This document shows, one piece after another, positions 13,797 to 21,657 of a stretch of DNA of 24,026 nucleotides. Every line of letters begins with the position of its first letter. Position 1 is the stretch's first letter. This stretch comes from DASXUG01 sp964620425 (GTDB lineage: Bacteria; Pseudomonadota; Gammaproteobacteria; Burkholderiales; Methylophilaceae), in contig CAZUGV010000017.1 in the NCBI GenBank assembly GCA_964620425.1, positions 1 through 24,026 on the forward strand, given 5' to 3'. The notes beneath the pieces were generated by a model. That model saw only the letters and a list, made by a program, of their open reading frames with translations. It made no database searches and was not told the origin of the DNA. The translations under genes and the position numbers were made by a program.

Positions 13797-14030
13797 TTAC
13801 AGTTGTTGTGTTCTGAGTGGCTTGAGCAAATTAGATAGCCCGTTATGGTCTATCTCTTGCATCAGCGCGAGCAGTCGCCCCAACTCTCCCTTGGGGAAGC
13901 CTTCTCGCGCAAACCAATTTAGGTAGTGTCCAGGTAAATCGGCTAGCATGCGACCTTGGTATTTGCCATAAGGCATGGGCATGGTGACGAGTTTGAGCAG
14001 GTCTGCTTCCTGTGTTGTTTCGGGCGGCAT
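13797..14030 (-). CDS. DUF3820 family protein
   Basis: A 77-residue protein with the family core MPMPYGKYQGRMLADLPGHY and LNWFAREGFPKGELGRLL. This matches DUF3820, also called putative quorum-sensing-regulated virulence factor in Pfam after a Pseudomonas protein; the biochemical role is not established. It is small, soluble and widely distributed in proteobacteria. It sits upstream of the HAD phosphatase on the same strand with a 38-base gap and is probably cotranscribed with it. ATG 14030 has no clear ribosome-binding site. Confidence 0.85.
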   Translation of the reverse strand: MPPETTQEADLLKLVTMPMPYGKYQGRMLADLPGHYLNWFAREGFPKGELGRLLALMQEIDHNGLSNLLKPLRTQQL

Positions 14031-14109
14031 AGGCTGGGGTAAATGCTTATGAGTTAAGTTACAATGGTTGATATTATAACTGCTTGTCTTGCAAATATTG
14101 CCTTAAATC

Positions 14110-14514
14110 ATGTTGATTGAAATTGCTGAAACCGAATACGAGCTGACTGCCATGCGCGCGCAAGGGGCGGGCGGGCAAAACGTGAATAAGGTTTCTAGCG
14201 CGGTGCATTTACGGTTTGATATTAAAGCTTCGTCTTTGAGCGAGGCGCATCAGGCACGTTTGTTGGCACTTAGAGATTCGCGTATCACGGCTGAAGGCGT
14301 GTTGATTATTAAAGCGCAACAGTTTCGTAGCCAAGCGTTGAACAAGCAGGATGCCATTGCGCGTTTGCACGCATTGGTGAATCAGGTCGCAAGCCCGCCT
14401 GTGATACGCCGTGCCACGCGACCAACCCTCGGCTCACAAAAGCGCCGTCTAGAAAGCAAAATGCAACGTGGTGCAATTAAAGCGAATCGCACACGTCCCA
14501 AATTTTCTGAATGA
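14110..14514 (+). CDS. arfB: ArfB (YaeJ) ribosome-rescue peptidyl-tRNA hydrolase
   Basis: Rescues ribosomes stalled at the end of mRNAs lacking a stop codon by entering the A site and hydrolysing peptidyl-tRNA. The catalytic loop RAQGAGGQNVNKVSSAVHLR places GGQ at residues 21-23. A basic tail (RRLESKMQRGAIKANRTR) fits the segment that occupies the empty mRNA channel. At 134 residues it is the usual size, lacking the codon-recognition domains of RF1 and RF2, so it is ArfB rather than a release factor. It stands alone on the plus strand between the DUF3820 gene and tsaB. Confidence 0.95.
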   Translation: MLIEIAETEYELTAMRAQGAGGQNVNKVSSAVHLRFDIKASSLSEAHQARLLALRDSRITAEGVLIIKAQQFRSQALNKQDAIARLHALVNQVASPPVIRRATRPTLGSQKRRLESKMQRGAIKANRTRPKFSE

Positions 14515-14626
14515 GTTATTGAGCATTTGGAAATTTGGCAGTAGGTGAGTTGCATCGCCTGTGGCAAAATAGTAGCTTAATCAATTAGCCATGCTTAAAT
14601 GCGATTAAAGTCGCAATCATAGATTT

Positions 14627-15310
14627 ATGCGTATATTAGCTTTAGACACCTCTACAGAATTTCTCTCGCTTGCCTTGCTGTTAGATGGCAAAAGTTACAC
14701 GCGTGATATTCACGCGATGCAAACCCACTCACAACAAGTTTTACCCGTTTTACGCGAGTTGCTGGATGAAGCGGGCGTAACATTGCAATCGTTAGATAGC
14801 ATCGCCTTTGGTGAGGGGCCTGGCTCATTCACTGGTTTACGTATTGGTTGTGGAGTGGCGCAAGGCTTGGCGTTTGGCGTCAATTTACCAGTGGTTGGCG
14901 TTAGTACATTGCTAGCCTTGGCACATGCGGCTTTCGTTGAAACCCAAGCGCAAAAAATCATCGCTTGTTTAGATGCTCGCATGGGAGAGATTTACCACGC
15001 TGCCTATGAGCGAGTAGGAGATACATGGGTTGAAATCTGCGCCCCAAGCTTATGTAAGGCGGAAGATGCGCCAGCATTAAGTGGGAACGATTGGGTGGGC
15101 GTTGGTAGTGCATGGGGCGTATATGCAGAACAGTTAAACACTTATTATGCGGGGCAAGTGGTTAACACGATGCCAAATATTAACCCACGTGCGTTAATTA
15201 TCGCCCAGCTCGCCGAACCGATATTCCACGCTGGTTTAGGAAGCCCAGCGCATGAAGCGGCACCTGTGTATATTCGCAATAAAATCGCGCTCAAAATGAG
15301 CGAAAGATAA
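14627..15310 (+). CDS. tsaB: TsaB, t6A tRNA modification subunit
   Basis: Partner of TsaD and TsaE in the formation of N6-threonylcarbamoyl-adenosine at position 37 of ANN-decoding tRNAs, including the tRNA-Lys of this window. The ASKHA-fold N-terminus begins ILALDTSTEFLSLALLLDG, and FGEGPGSFTGLRIGCGVAQG and IACLDARMGEIYHAAYE are family hallmarks. At 227 residues it is typical, and it ends with PVYIRNKIAL. It is followed by rimI 51 bases downstream, the common bacterial tsaB-rimI order. It has no ATPase active site of its own in the known family. Confidence 0.95.
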   Translation: MRILALDTSTEFLSLALLLDGKSYTRDIHAMQTHSQQVLPVLRELLDEAGVTLQSLDSIAFGEGPGSFTGLRIGCGVAQGLAFGVNLPVVGVSTLLALAHAAFVETQAQKIIACLDARMGEIYHAAYERVGDTWVEICAPSLCKAEDAPALSGNDWVGVGSAWGVYAEQLNTYYAGQVVNTMPNINPRALIIAQLAEPIFHAGLGSPAHEAAPVYIRNKIALKMSER

Positions 15311-15361
15311 ATGAGTGAGTGACAAATGTTAAGCAATAAGCGTTAAGTCATAAACCCTAAA

Positions 15362-15823
15362 ATGAACGCAATTTTAAAGCCAGATATTCAAATCCGCCCC
15401 ATGCAAATGGCGGATTTAGATGCCATTATGCAAATTGAACCGACGATTTTTCCCTACCCGTGGTCGCGTGGTAATTTTAGTGATTCTTTAAACTCGGGCT
15501 ATAGTTGCTGGGCGATGGAGCTCAAAGGAAAAATCACAGGTTATGCCGTGTTGATGATGGTGCTGGATGAAGCGCATCTACTCAATATTGGCGTGGAAAA
15601 ATCTCAGCAAGGGCAAGGTTTGGGGCGGCAGTTGTTAGAACATATGATGATGATTGGTCGCAGACATGGCGGCATAAATATGTTTTTAGAAGTGCGTCCA
15701 TCCAACAAAGCCGCCATTACCCTGTATGAAAAAATTGGCTTTAATGAAATGGCAATACGTAAAGGCTATTATCCCGCCAAAAATGGTCGCGAAGATGCGG
15801 TGTTAATGGGGATGGCGTTATGA
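15362..15823 (+). CDS. rimI: RimI, ribosomal protein S18 N-acetyltransferase
   Basis: A GNAT-fold acetyltransferase that acetylates the N-terminal Ala of ribosomal protein S18. Motifs are IRPMQMADLDAIMQIE, FPYPWSRGNFSDSL, the acetyl-CoA loop VEKSQQGQGLGRQLLEHMM, and the C-terminal LEVRPSNKAAITLYEKIGF and GRRHGG. At 153 residues it is normal in length. It follows tsaB and precedes the UDG-like gene by 22 bases, so it forms an operon. The ribosome-binding site is weak; the start could be the second Met (MQMADLDA), but the N-terminal extension is short either way. Confidence 0.93.
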   Translation: MNAILKPDIQIRPMQMADLDAIMQIEPTIFPYPWSRGNFSDSLNSGYSCWAMELKGKITGYAVLMMVLDEAHLLNIGVEKSQQGQGLGRQLLEHMMMIGRRHGGINMFLEVRPSNKAAITLYEKIGFNEMAIRKGYYPAKNGREDAVLMGMAL

Positions 15824-15845
15824 TGCAATGTGAGGGTGGGGCGGA

Positions 15846-16514
15846 ATGACGTTAACGCGTGACGATATGCTAAGAGAGCTTGAGCTTTTGCCCGTATGGC
15901 GCGCGAAATATATTGAGCCGCCTGCTGAAGCTGTCGCTTTGCCAGTGAATGTGGTCGAGGCTACATCCGTCATTATGCCGCAAGAAACCGTTGCGATTGA
16001 AGCACGCGAAATTGAGGTTTTGGCGACTGAAAATGTCGCTGAAACTTCACATGTTTCAACCGCTAAAACAATCGGTGATTCATGCGTGGTTTGTCCTTTG
16101 ATGAGCCTTGCGAATACTGCTGAAGCCACGCCTGCATGCCTACTAATCGCTTACTCACCTAATGCTGCAACTATAACCGCGGCTGAGTTATTCGCAGGCG
16201 AGCAGGGCGAGCTACTTAACAATATGCTTGCGGCGATTAAACTTAAACTTTCTACAGAAACTTTCATGCCACTCAACCAGTCACCCTTTGAACAAACTAA
16301 GGTGATGTTAGTGCTAGGTGGGTTAGCTGCACAAAGTTTATTAGCGTCGGATGCGGCTATTGATGATTTACGTGCTAGGCTACACGAAGTGCAAGGGCAT
16401 AGCTTGATTGTCACTTACCCCCCCTCTCATTTGTTGCAACACCCAATCGATAAAGCAAAAGCATGGCAAGATTTATTATTGGCAAAAAAAGCTATGGCAG
16501 ACTTGCAATCCTAA
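15846..16514 (+). CDS. UDG-family-4-like protein lacking the catalytic and Fe-S motifs
   Basis: In many betaproteobacteria a family-4 uracil-DNA glycosylase follows rimI. This 222-residue protein keeps parts of that scaffold: GEQGELLNNMLAAI (118-131) matches the GRAGQLLDNMLAAIGL region, VLGGLAAQSLL (156-166) the ALGRFAAQALL region, and VTYPPSHLLQHPIDKAKAWQ (189-208) the VTYHPAYLLRNPADKRKAWE end. The key parts are lost: the GEAPG active-site loop is replaced by AYSPNA (102-107), the His of the HPxxLL motif is Pro192, and only Cys80 and Cys83 (CVVC) recall the four-Cys iron-sulphur site. The internal NVVKCRP segment is deleted. The N-terminal 75 residues are Val/Glu/Ala-rich low complexity. It is probably not a glycosylase; its role is unknown. 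Confidence 0.7.
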   Translation: MTLTRDDMLRELELLPVWRAKYIEPPAEAVALPVNVVEATSVIMPQETVAIEAREIEVLATENVAETSHVSTAKTIGDSCVVCPLMSLANTAEATPACLLIAYSPNAATITAAELFAGEQGELLNNMLAAIKLKLSTETFMPLNQSPFEQTKVMLVLGGLAAQSLLASDAAIDDLRARLHEVQGHSLIVTYPPSHLLQHPIDKAKAWQDLLLAKKAMADLQS

Positions 16515-16548
16515 ATGTTGCCCGCATTTAATTGTTATGTGTTTTGGT

Positions 16549-16578
16549 TTGAATAATTAGCGATTTATTTTATATAAG
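16549..16578 (+). promoter_or_regulatory. Probable lemA promoter
   Basis: TTGAAT (16549-16554) as -35 and TATATA (16571-16576) as -10 with 16-bp spacing, or TATAAG (16573-16578) with 18. It lies about 25 bp before the ribosome-binding site TTGGAGG of lemA, and the only transcription unit downstream is lemA-TPM-TPM. Confidence 0.45.
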
Positions 16579-16602
16579 TATCATTTAAATTTTGGAGGAA
16601 AT

Positions 16603-17202
16603 ATGCGTCAATTACTATTAAAGTTTACGGCATTACTATTGGTTTTAAGCCTGACTGGTTGCGGCTACAACACGTTTCAAAGCCAAGATGAGGAAGTTAA
16701 AGCCAGCTGGGCAGAAGTATTAAACCAATATCAACGCCGTGCAGATTTAGTGCCTAACTTGGTGAAAACCGTAAAAGGCTATGCCGACCACGAAGAAAAA
16801 GTATTTGCCGAAGTAGCCGAAGCGCGCTCAAAAGTGAGCAGTATTCAAGCCACACCAGAATTGGTAAACGACCCAGAAGCCTTTGCCAAATTCCAAGCCG
16901 CACAAGCGCAAATGACCTCAGCGCTTTCACGTTTATTAGCCGTTTCTGAAAACTACCCACAATTGAAAGCCGATGCTGGTTTCCGCGATTTACAAGCTCA
17001 ACTTGAAGGCACAGAAAACCGCGTTACCGTGGCACGTAACCGCTATATCGAAACGATTAAATCTTACAACATTAGCGTGCGTTCTTTCCCCAGCAATTTA
17101 ACTGCGATGATGTTTGGCTATCAACCAAAACCATCCTTTACGGTTGAAAACGAAAAAGAGATTTCTAAAGCGCCTAGTGTGGATTTTGGCGATAAAAAGT
17201 AA
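16603..17202 (+). CDS. lemA: LemA family lipoprotein
   Basis: A LemA-family protein of 199 residues. The signal peptide ends in lipobox LTGC (Cys20), so it should be a lipoprotein; many LemA proteins have only a signal anchor. The LemA core is clear: NQYQRRADLVPNLVKTVKGY, then EKVFAEVAEARSKV, LSRLLAVSENYPQLKA and RNRYIETIKSYN. This is a helical bundle of unknown biochemical function that regularly occurs with TPM-domain membrane proteins. TTTTGGAGG stands just before the ATG. The two TPM genes follow with gaps of 9 and 3 bases, so the three form one operon for an envelope-located function. Confidence 0.95.
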   Translation: MRQLLLKFTALLLVLSLTGCGYNTFQSQDEEVKASWAEVLNQYQRRADLVPNLVKTVKGYADHEEKVFAEVAEARSKVSSIQATPELVNDPEAFAKFQAAQAQMTSALSRLLAVSENYPQLKADAGFRDLQAQLEGTENRVTVARNRYIETIKSYNISVRSFPSNLTAMMFGYQPKPSFTVENEKEISKAPSVDFGDKK

Positions 17203-17211
17203 GCTAGTCTA

Positions 17212-18060
17212 ATGCGTTTTATACGCTATTTTGTGATTTGGCTGGCGCTGCTGCTCAGTACTGTAGCGCAGGCCGAGCTTGTGGCTATTCCGCCATTGGC
17301 GCATCGTGTGACTGATTTAACCAATACGCTGAGTGTTGATCAGCAAGCCGCGCTTGAAAGCAAACTGCAAGCCTTTGAACAAAGCAAAGGCAGTCAAATT
17401 GCAATTCTAATGATCCCCACCACTCAACCAGAAGATATTGCCCAATACAGCATACGCGTGGTCGATGCATGGAAGCTTGGGCGCGAAAAATCTGATGATG
17501 GCGTGTTGGTGATCGTTGCCAAAGATGACCGTAAAATGCGTATTGAAGTGGGTTACGGTTTAGAAGGCGCGATTCCCGATGCTATTGCCAAGCGTATCGT
17601 TAGCGATATGATGAAGCCTAGTTTTAAGCAAGGCGATTTTTATGGTGGGCTGGATGCGGCGACCATGCAATTGACCAAACTCATTGATGGCGAGGCATTG
17701 CCTCCACCTACAAAAAAACAAAATACAAATGCTGGTGGTGTCGAGCAATATTTTGTACTGCTACTGATTGTCGCAGTCATTTTGGGGGGTATTTTAACCT
17801 CAATATTCGGGCAGTTTTTTGGCTCACTCGCTACTGGCGGGATTGTCGGTGCTTTAGTGTGGCTGCTTACATCTCTGGTTGCCGCTTCTGTTATTGCTGC
17901 GATTATTGCTTTAGTGTTTACATTGATGTCTGGCGGGCGTGGAGGCTTGCCAATTGGTGGCTATGGCGGTGGTTTTGGGGGAGGAGGTTTTGGTGGAGGC
18001 GGTGGCTTTAGCGGCGGCGGAGGTGATTTTGGTGGCGGTGGCGCGTCGGGGGATTGGTAG
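17212..18060 (+). CDS. TPM-domain membrane protein (YgcG-like) with Gly-rich tail
   Basis: A secreted TPM-domain protein with a signal peptide (residues 1-21, ending AQA-EL), then the TPM domain (about 30-150: VTDLTNTLSVDQQAALESKL, QIAILMIPTT, RKMRIEVGYGLEGAIPDAIA). Hydrophobic membrane segments lie at about 180-205 and 210-245, followed by a glycine-rich C-terminal tail ending GGGGASGDW, the characteristic end of these proteins. TPM domains of plant TLP18.3 have weak phosphatase activity and act in photosystem repair; the bacterial role is unclear. The gene sits nine bases after lemA with the second TPM gene directly downstream. The domain order suggests the TPM domain faces the periplasm. 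Confidence 0.93.
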   Translation: MRFIRYFVIWLALLLSTVAQAELVAIPPLAHRVTDLTNTLSVDQQAALESKLQAFEQSKGSQIAILMIPTTQPEDIAQYSIRVVDAWKLGREKSDDGVLVIVAKDDRKMRIEVGYGLEGAIPDAIAKRIVSDMMKPSFKQGDFYGGLDAATMQLTKLIDGEALPPPTKKQNTNAGGVEQYFVLLLIVAVILGGILTSIFGQFFGSLATGGIVGALVWLLTSLVAASVIAAIIALVFTLMSGGRGGLPIGGYGGGFGGGGFGGGGGFSGGGGDFGGGGASGDW

Positions 18061-18063
18061 CAG

Positions 18064-18573
18064 ATGAAATATCACGGCATTCAACGATTTTTTAGACACA
18101 TCATCTGCACGCCTTGGCATGTGGAGTGCCATTTTTCTAAGCACGCCATGCACAATATCGAAATGGCGATCAAGCAAAGCGAAAAATCGCATATGGGCGA
18201 GATTCGCTTTGTGGTGGAAGCTCATCTTCACACCATGGAAATTCTTGCAGGCAAAACGCCGAGAAAACGCGCCCTAGAACTATTTTCACAACTCGGCATT
18301 TGGGATACCGAACACAATACAGGCGTGTTGCTGTATTTGTTACTGGCAGACCGCGATATTGAAATTGTTGCAGATCGTGGCATTCACCAATATGTTGGTA
18401 GTGCTGGCTGGGAAGAGATCTGCAAAGAAATTGAACAGCAGTTCCGCAAAGGTGCATTTGAAGCTGGTACGCTTTACGGCATCAATCAAATTACGCAACG
18501 TCTAGTGCAACAATTTCCTAGTGATGGGCAGATCGGCAAAAATGAATTACCAGACAAACCGCTGGTGTTGTAG
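18064..18573 (+). CDS. Second TPM-domain protein, soluble
   Basis: A 169-residue TPM-domain protein without signal peptide or membrane helices. The family core runs from EKSHMGEIRFVVEAHLHTME through KRALELFSQLGIWDTEHNTG, ADRDIEIVADRGIHQYVG and FRKGAFEAGTLYGI. Its start is three bases after the previous stop. In this arrangement (lemA, secreted TPM, cytosolic TPM) the third gene is commonly conserved, which suggests that one TPM protein works on each side of the membrane; that is an inference. It is followed by the operon terminator. Confidence 0.92.
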   Translation: MKYHGIQRFFRHIICTPWHVECHFSKHAMHNIEMAIKQSEKSHMGEIRFVVEAHLHTMEILAGKTPRKRALELFSQLGIWDTEHNTGVLLYLLLADRDIEIVADRGIHQYVGSAGWEEICKEIEQQFRKGAFEAGTLYGINQITQRLVQQFPSDGQIGKNELPDKPLVL

Positions 18574-18686
18574 AAGCTTTTAATCAAAGAGCCTCTAACA
18601 TTTAGGATGGCTGTGAAGCGAGTGCCAATGAAGGCTAGCTTGCAGAATGTATATTAAGTCACCAAGTCTGAAAAATCAGTTAACGC

Positions 18687-18733
18687 AGTCACCCAAACAA
18701 CCAAACACAGATGGTTTTTGGGTGACTTTTGTT
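18687..18733 (+). terminator. Terminator of the lemA operon
   Basis: AGTCACCCAAA (18687-18697) pairs exactly with TTTGGGTGACT (18717-18727) and is followed by TTTGTTGTT. It lies in the convergent gap with the BamE-like gene; the AT-rich flank may let it work in both directions. Confidence 0.8.
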
Positions 18734-18777
18734 GTTATAACCTAAATTGAGATAACTGCAGCTTGGCTTAGGTCTCA

Positions 18778-19191
18778 TCATAAGGTTGGCAGAATCTCTG
18801 GTAACGCTTCAGTTGCTGGTTCAGTCGATGTGACGCTTGGTAAATCTACGCCCTCATGGTTCATCAGCACTACCACTACGACTTTGTCGTTCACAAAATC
18901 TAATTCAGTGGTTTTGTAGTATGCGCCTTTTTCATCGGTAATTAGGTTGTGGTATTGCCAAATAGAGGCAACCACTTTACCCCCAACATTTTTAATGTCG
19001 TTTTGACTACTTGGTTTGCCAAATTGACTGAGAATTTGTTCTTTCTCAACGCCGTTGATTGTTGCAACAAACTCTTTTTCGGTGGTGGGAATGGACGAGT
19101 TATTGGAAACTTGCAAAAAATCTGCAAAGGTAGAGGTTGAAAGCAGGGTTAGAGCGAGTGAAGAAAGTAAAACTAAGCGATTGGTTCTCAT
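18778..19191 (-). CDS. Secreted BamE/SmpA-like small protein
   Basis: A 137-residue exported protein. The signal peptide (MRTNRLVLLSSLALTLLSTS, cleavage likely after TFA-D) has no lipobox. The mature part has the BamE/SmpA_OmlA pattern: NGVEKEQILSQFGKPSSQND followed by VVASIWQYHN, a central strand pair and KTTELDFVNDKVVVVVLMN. This is a weak family match, with no Cys for lipidation, so it is BamE-like rather than BamE. The start is ATG 19191 because GGAG lies eight bases upstream; a longer frame from GTG 19200 is less likely. The C-terminal 30 residues are Thr/Glu/Pro-rich. It is downstream of corC on the same strand. Confidence 0.7.
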   Translation of the reverse strand: MRTNRLVLLSSLALTLLSTSTFADFLQVSNNSSIPTTEKEFVATINGVEKEQILSQFGKPSSQNDIKNVGGKVVASIWQYHNLITDEKGAYYKTTELDFVNDKVVVVVLMNHEGVDLPSVTSTEPATEALPEILPTL

Positions 19192-19255
19192 GGCTAGCAC
19201 TCCATATAAAGTTAAGAAGTATTTACAACGGTGAACACGAACTTTGCATTTATTT

Positions 19256-19325
19256 CTCGCGCCGCTAGTTTTAACTAGAGCGAGTTACTCACACTTGCTA
19301 GCAGATAAGCTAGCTTTCACTCTAG
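19256..19325. repeat. CTAG-rich hairpin region between corC and the BamE-like gene
   Basis: Five CTAG tetramers lie in 61 bases (19265, 19275, 19298, 19310 and 19322), plus one more inside the start region of the BamE-like gene. CTAG is rare in most bacterial genomes. They form two hairpins: CTCGC (19256-19260) with GCGAG (19280-19284) around CTAGTT/AACTAG, and GCTAGC (19297-19302) with GCTAGC (19309-19314). Neither has a good T-tract. Confidence 0.6.
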
Positions 19326-19332
19326 ATGGCGT

Positions 19333-20205
19333 TTAGTCTGTATCGTCCTCATTTAAACTTTCTTGAGAGTTTTCCTCAATCTTTTCAATGAGTACCGAGT
19401 GCAGACGCCTGCTATCAGCACGTAATACGGTAAAGCGCATTGCATTAAAGACGATTTGTTCTCCACGTTTTGGCAAGTGCCCAAATTGACTAACAATTAA
19501 GCCACCAATGGTTGAAAACTCTTCATCGCTAAAGTCTGAACCTAGCACTTCGTTAAAGTCTTCAATTTCAGTCAGCGCCTTGACGCGGTAGCGACCTTGC
19601 GCATCTTGAATAATGTTGTCTTCGGTTTCATCAAAGTCGTATTCATCTTCAATGTCACCCACGATTTGCTCGAGTACATCCTCTATCGTTACCATACCTG
19701 CTACGCCACCATATTCATCCACCACGATGGCGATATGGTTGCGGTTGCTGCGAAATTCTTTGAGTAACACGTTGAGTCGTTTTGCTTCTGGTATAAATAC
19801 CGCGGGCCTTAACATATCGCGTACATCAAACTCTTCACCTGCATAGTACCGTAGTAAATCTTTAGCAAGCAGTATGCCAATCACATCATCTCTGCCATCT
19901 TCAATGACGGGAAAGCGTGAATGTGCAGCTTCAATCACAAAGGGGATAAATTTTTCTGGCGGGTGGGTGATGTCGATGACATCCATTTGCGAGCGCGGAA
20001 TCATAATGTCACGCACTTGCATCTCGCTCACTTGCAGCACACCTTCAATCATAGAAAGTGCATCTGCGTCGAGTAGGTTTTTTTCGTAAGCAGCGTGTAA
20101 CTGCTCAATCAGTTGCTCGCGGTCTTCAGGCTCACGCAGTAAAAAGTGGCTGATACGTTCTAAAAATGTGGGTTTGTGTTGCGTCTTTTCCGAATCACTA
20201 GCCAT
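19333..20205 (-). CDS. corC: CorC/YbeX, CBS-domain protein
   Basis: A cytoplasmic protein of the HlyC/CorC family, 290 residues. Two CBS domains are visible: VRDIMIPRSQMDVIDITHPP with FPVIEDGRDDVIGILLAKDL, and VLLKEFRSNRNHIAIVVDEY with GGVAGMVTIEDVLEQIVGDI. A CorC-associated C-terminal domain follows (about 200-280). It has no membrane-spanning DUF21 domain, as in E. coli YbeX. YbeX has been linked to magnesium homeostasis (originally cobalt/magnesium efflux with CorA) and to ribosome maturation. The start ATG 20205 shares one base with the ybeY stop (TAATG). The apolipoprotein N-acyltransferase gene that often follows is not present here. Confidence 0.95.
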   Translation of the reverse strand: MASDSEKTQHKPTFLERISHFLLREPEDREQLIEQLHAAYEKNLLDADALSMIEGVLQVSEMQVRDIMIPRSQMDVIDITHPPEKFIPFVIEAAHSRFPVIEDGRDDVIGILLAKDLLRYYAGEEFDVRDMLRPAVFIPEAKRLNVLLKEFRSNRNHIAIVVDEYGGVAGMVTIEDVLEQIVGDIEDEYDFDETEDNIIQDAQGRYRVKALTEIEDFNEVLGSDFSDEEFSTIGGLIVSQFGHLPKRGEQIVFNAMRFTVLRADSRRLHSVLIEKIEENSQESLNEDDTD

Positions 20206-20654
20206 TAATTGGCATCCTCTGTAACAAGATAGGGGTTAGCATACCCTAATTTTGTGATAATTTCAGTTTCAATAGACTCCATTAAGTCTGCTTGTTCTTC
20301 AATTTCATGGTCATAACCATGCACATGCAATACGCCATGCACAGTTAAATGGGCGTAATGCGCTTCTAGGGGTTTGCCTTGTTCCGCGGCTTCTTTTGCC
20401 ACCACTGGGGCGCAGATAATAATATCGCCAATCAGATAGGGCTCTTCCGCCAGCGGAAAAGTTAATACGTTAGTAGCATAATCCTTGCCACGGTAGGCTT
20501 TGTTGAGTGCGCGGCCTTCTGCTTCATCCACAATGCGCAGGGTAATCTCGCTATCGACACGCAGCGTCTTGCGCGCCCATCGTTTAAATTGTTGTGGTGT
20601 GGGCAAATTCGCTAACTCACTAGCATATTGAATTTGCATCCATAATTTAGGCAT
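20205..20654 (-). CDS. ybeY: YbeY, endoribonuclease for rRNA maturation
   Basis: A metal-dependent endoribonuclease for 16S rRNA 3'-end processing and ribosome quality control. The zinc motif HGVLHVHGYDH has His at about 106, 110 and 116. Other family features are KDYATNVLTFPL and GDIIICAPVV. At 149 residues it is full length. The first eight bases overlap the end of phoL and the last base of its stop overlaps corC, so translation of the three genes is tightly linked. Confidence 0.97.
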   Translation of the reverse strand: MPKLWMQIQYASELANLPTPQQFKRWARKTLRVDSEITLRIVDEAEGRALNKAYRGKDYATNVLTFPLAEEPYLIGDIIICAPVVAKEAAEQGKPLEAHYAHLTVHGVLHVHGYDHEIEEQADLMESIETEIITKLGYANPYLVTEDAN

Positions 20655-21657
20655 TCGGCTTACTTTCAGATTCTGGGCGATGGCTTTGTTCGTGGCGGTT
20701 TACGTTGGGCTGCGCATGCTTGGCTGCGTCATATTTCTCATAGGCATTGACGATTTTTTGCACTAAGGGATGGCGCACAACATCGTCCGATAAAAACTGG
20801 GTAAAAGCGATACCACGGATGTCTTTCAGCACTTGTTGCGCTTCTACCAAGCCGCTTTTTTGTCCGCGACCTAAGTCAATTTGCGTCACATCACCTGTAA
20901 TTACAGCCTTTGTGCCAAAGCCTATGCGGGTGAGAAACATCTTCATTTGTTCGGGCGTGGTATTTTGTGCTTCATCTAAAATAATAAAGCTTTGGTTGAG
21001 CGTGCGGCCGCGCATATAGGCCAGCGGGGCGACTTCAATTGCGCCACGTTCAAACATTTTATTGACGGTATCATAGCCTGCTAAATCGTACAGTGCATCG
21101 TAAAGCGGGCGCAAGTAGGGGTCAACTTTTTGGTTTAAATCACCGGGTAAAAAGCCCAAGCGTTCACCTGCTTCTACAGCAGGACGCACCAAAACGATGC
21201 GTTTTACCTTGTCGCGGGTCATTGCATCCACCGCAGAAGCTACCGCCAAGTAAGTTTTACCTGTACCCGCAGGGCCAATGCCGAACGAAATATCGTAATC
21301 TTGAATCTGCTGCAAATAAGCCACTTGGCGTGGCGTGCGGCCATGTAAATCACCACGGCGGGTCATTAGCGTAGGCATGGCGCTTGAAACGACTGATTCT
21401 GGCTGTAGTTTGTTGATTTCTACCAAGCCGAGTTGTATTTCTTCCAGTTCGATTGGGTTTTTGCTATTTTTGTAAAATTTCTCAATCAATTGTTTGGCAA
21501 GGCGTGTGTTTTCTAGCTCACCATTGAAGCGAAAATGCGCCCCACGTCGAACTATGGTGACATCAAGCGCATCTTCAATTTGCTTGAGGTTTTCGTCCAA
21601 CGCACCACACAAGTTGGCAAGACGCAGGTTATCTTCAGGCTGTAAGGTGGTTTCCAT
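20647..21657 (-). CDS. phoL: PhoH-like ATPase PhoL (YbeZ)
   Basis: A P-loop ATPase of the PhoH/YbeZ family, 336 residues. The N-terminal KH-like region (1 to about 100) is followed by Walker A GPAGTGKT (128-135) and Walker B FIILDEAQN (224-232), with VEAGERLGFLPGDLNQKVDP between them and GQKSGLVEAQQVL behind. The family is predicted to work with YbeY in RNA handling; an RNA-remodelling activity is suspected in the literature. It starts at ATG 21657, which shares a base with the miaB stop (TAATG), and overlaps ybeY by eight bases. Confidence 0.96.
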   Translation of the reverse strand: METTLQPEDNLRLANLCGALDENLKQIEDALDVTIVRRGAHFRFNGELENTRLAKQLIEKFYKNSKNPIELEEIQLGLVEINKLQPESVVSSAMPTLMTRRGDLHGRTPRQVAYLQQIQDYDISFGIGPAGTGKTYLAVASAVDAMTRDKVKRIVLVRPAVEAGERLGFLPGDLNQKVDPYLRPLYDALYDLAGYDTVNKMFERGAIEVAPLAYMRGRTLNQSFIILDEAQNTTPEQMKMFLTRIGFGTKAVITGDVTQIDLGRGQKSGLVEAQQVLKDIRGIAFTQFLSDDVVRHPLVQKIVNAYEKYDAAKHAQPNVNRHEQSHRPESESKPNA

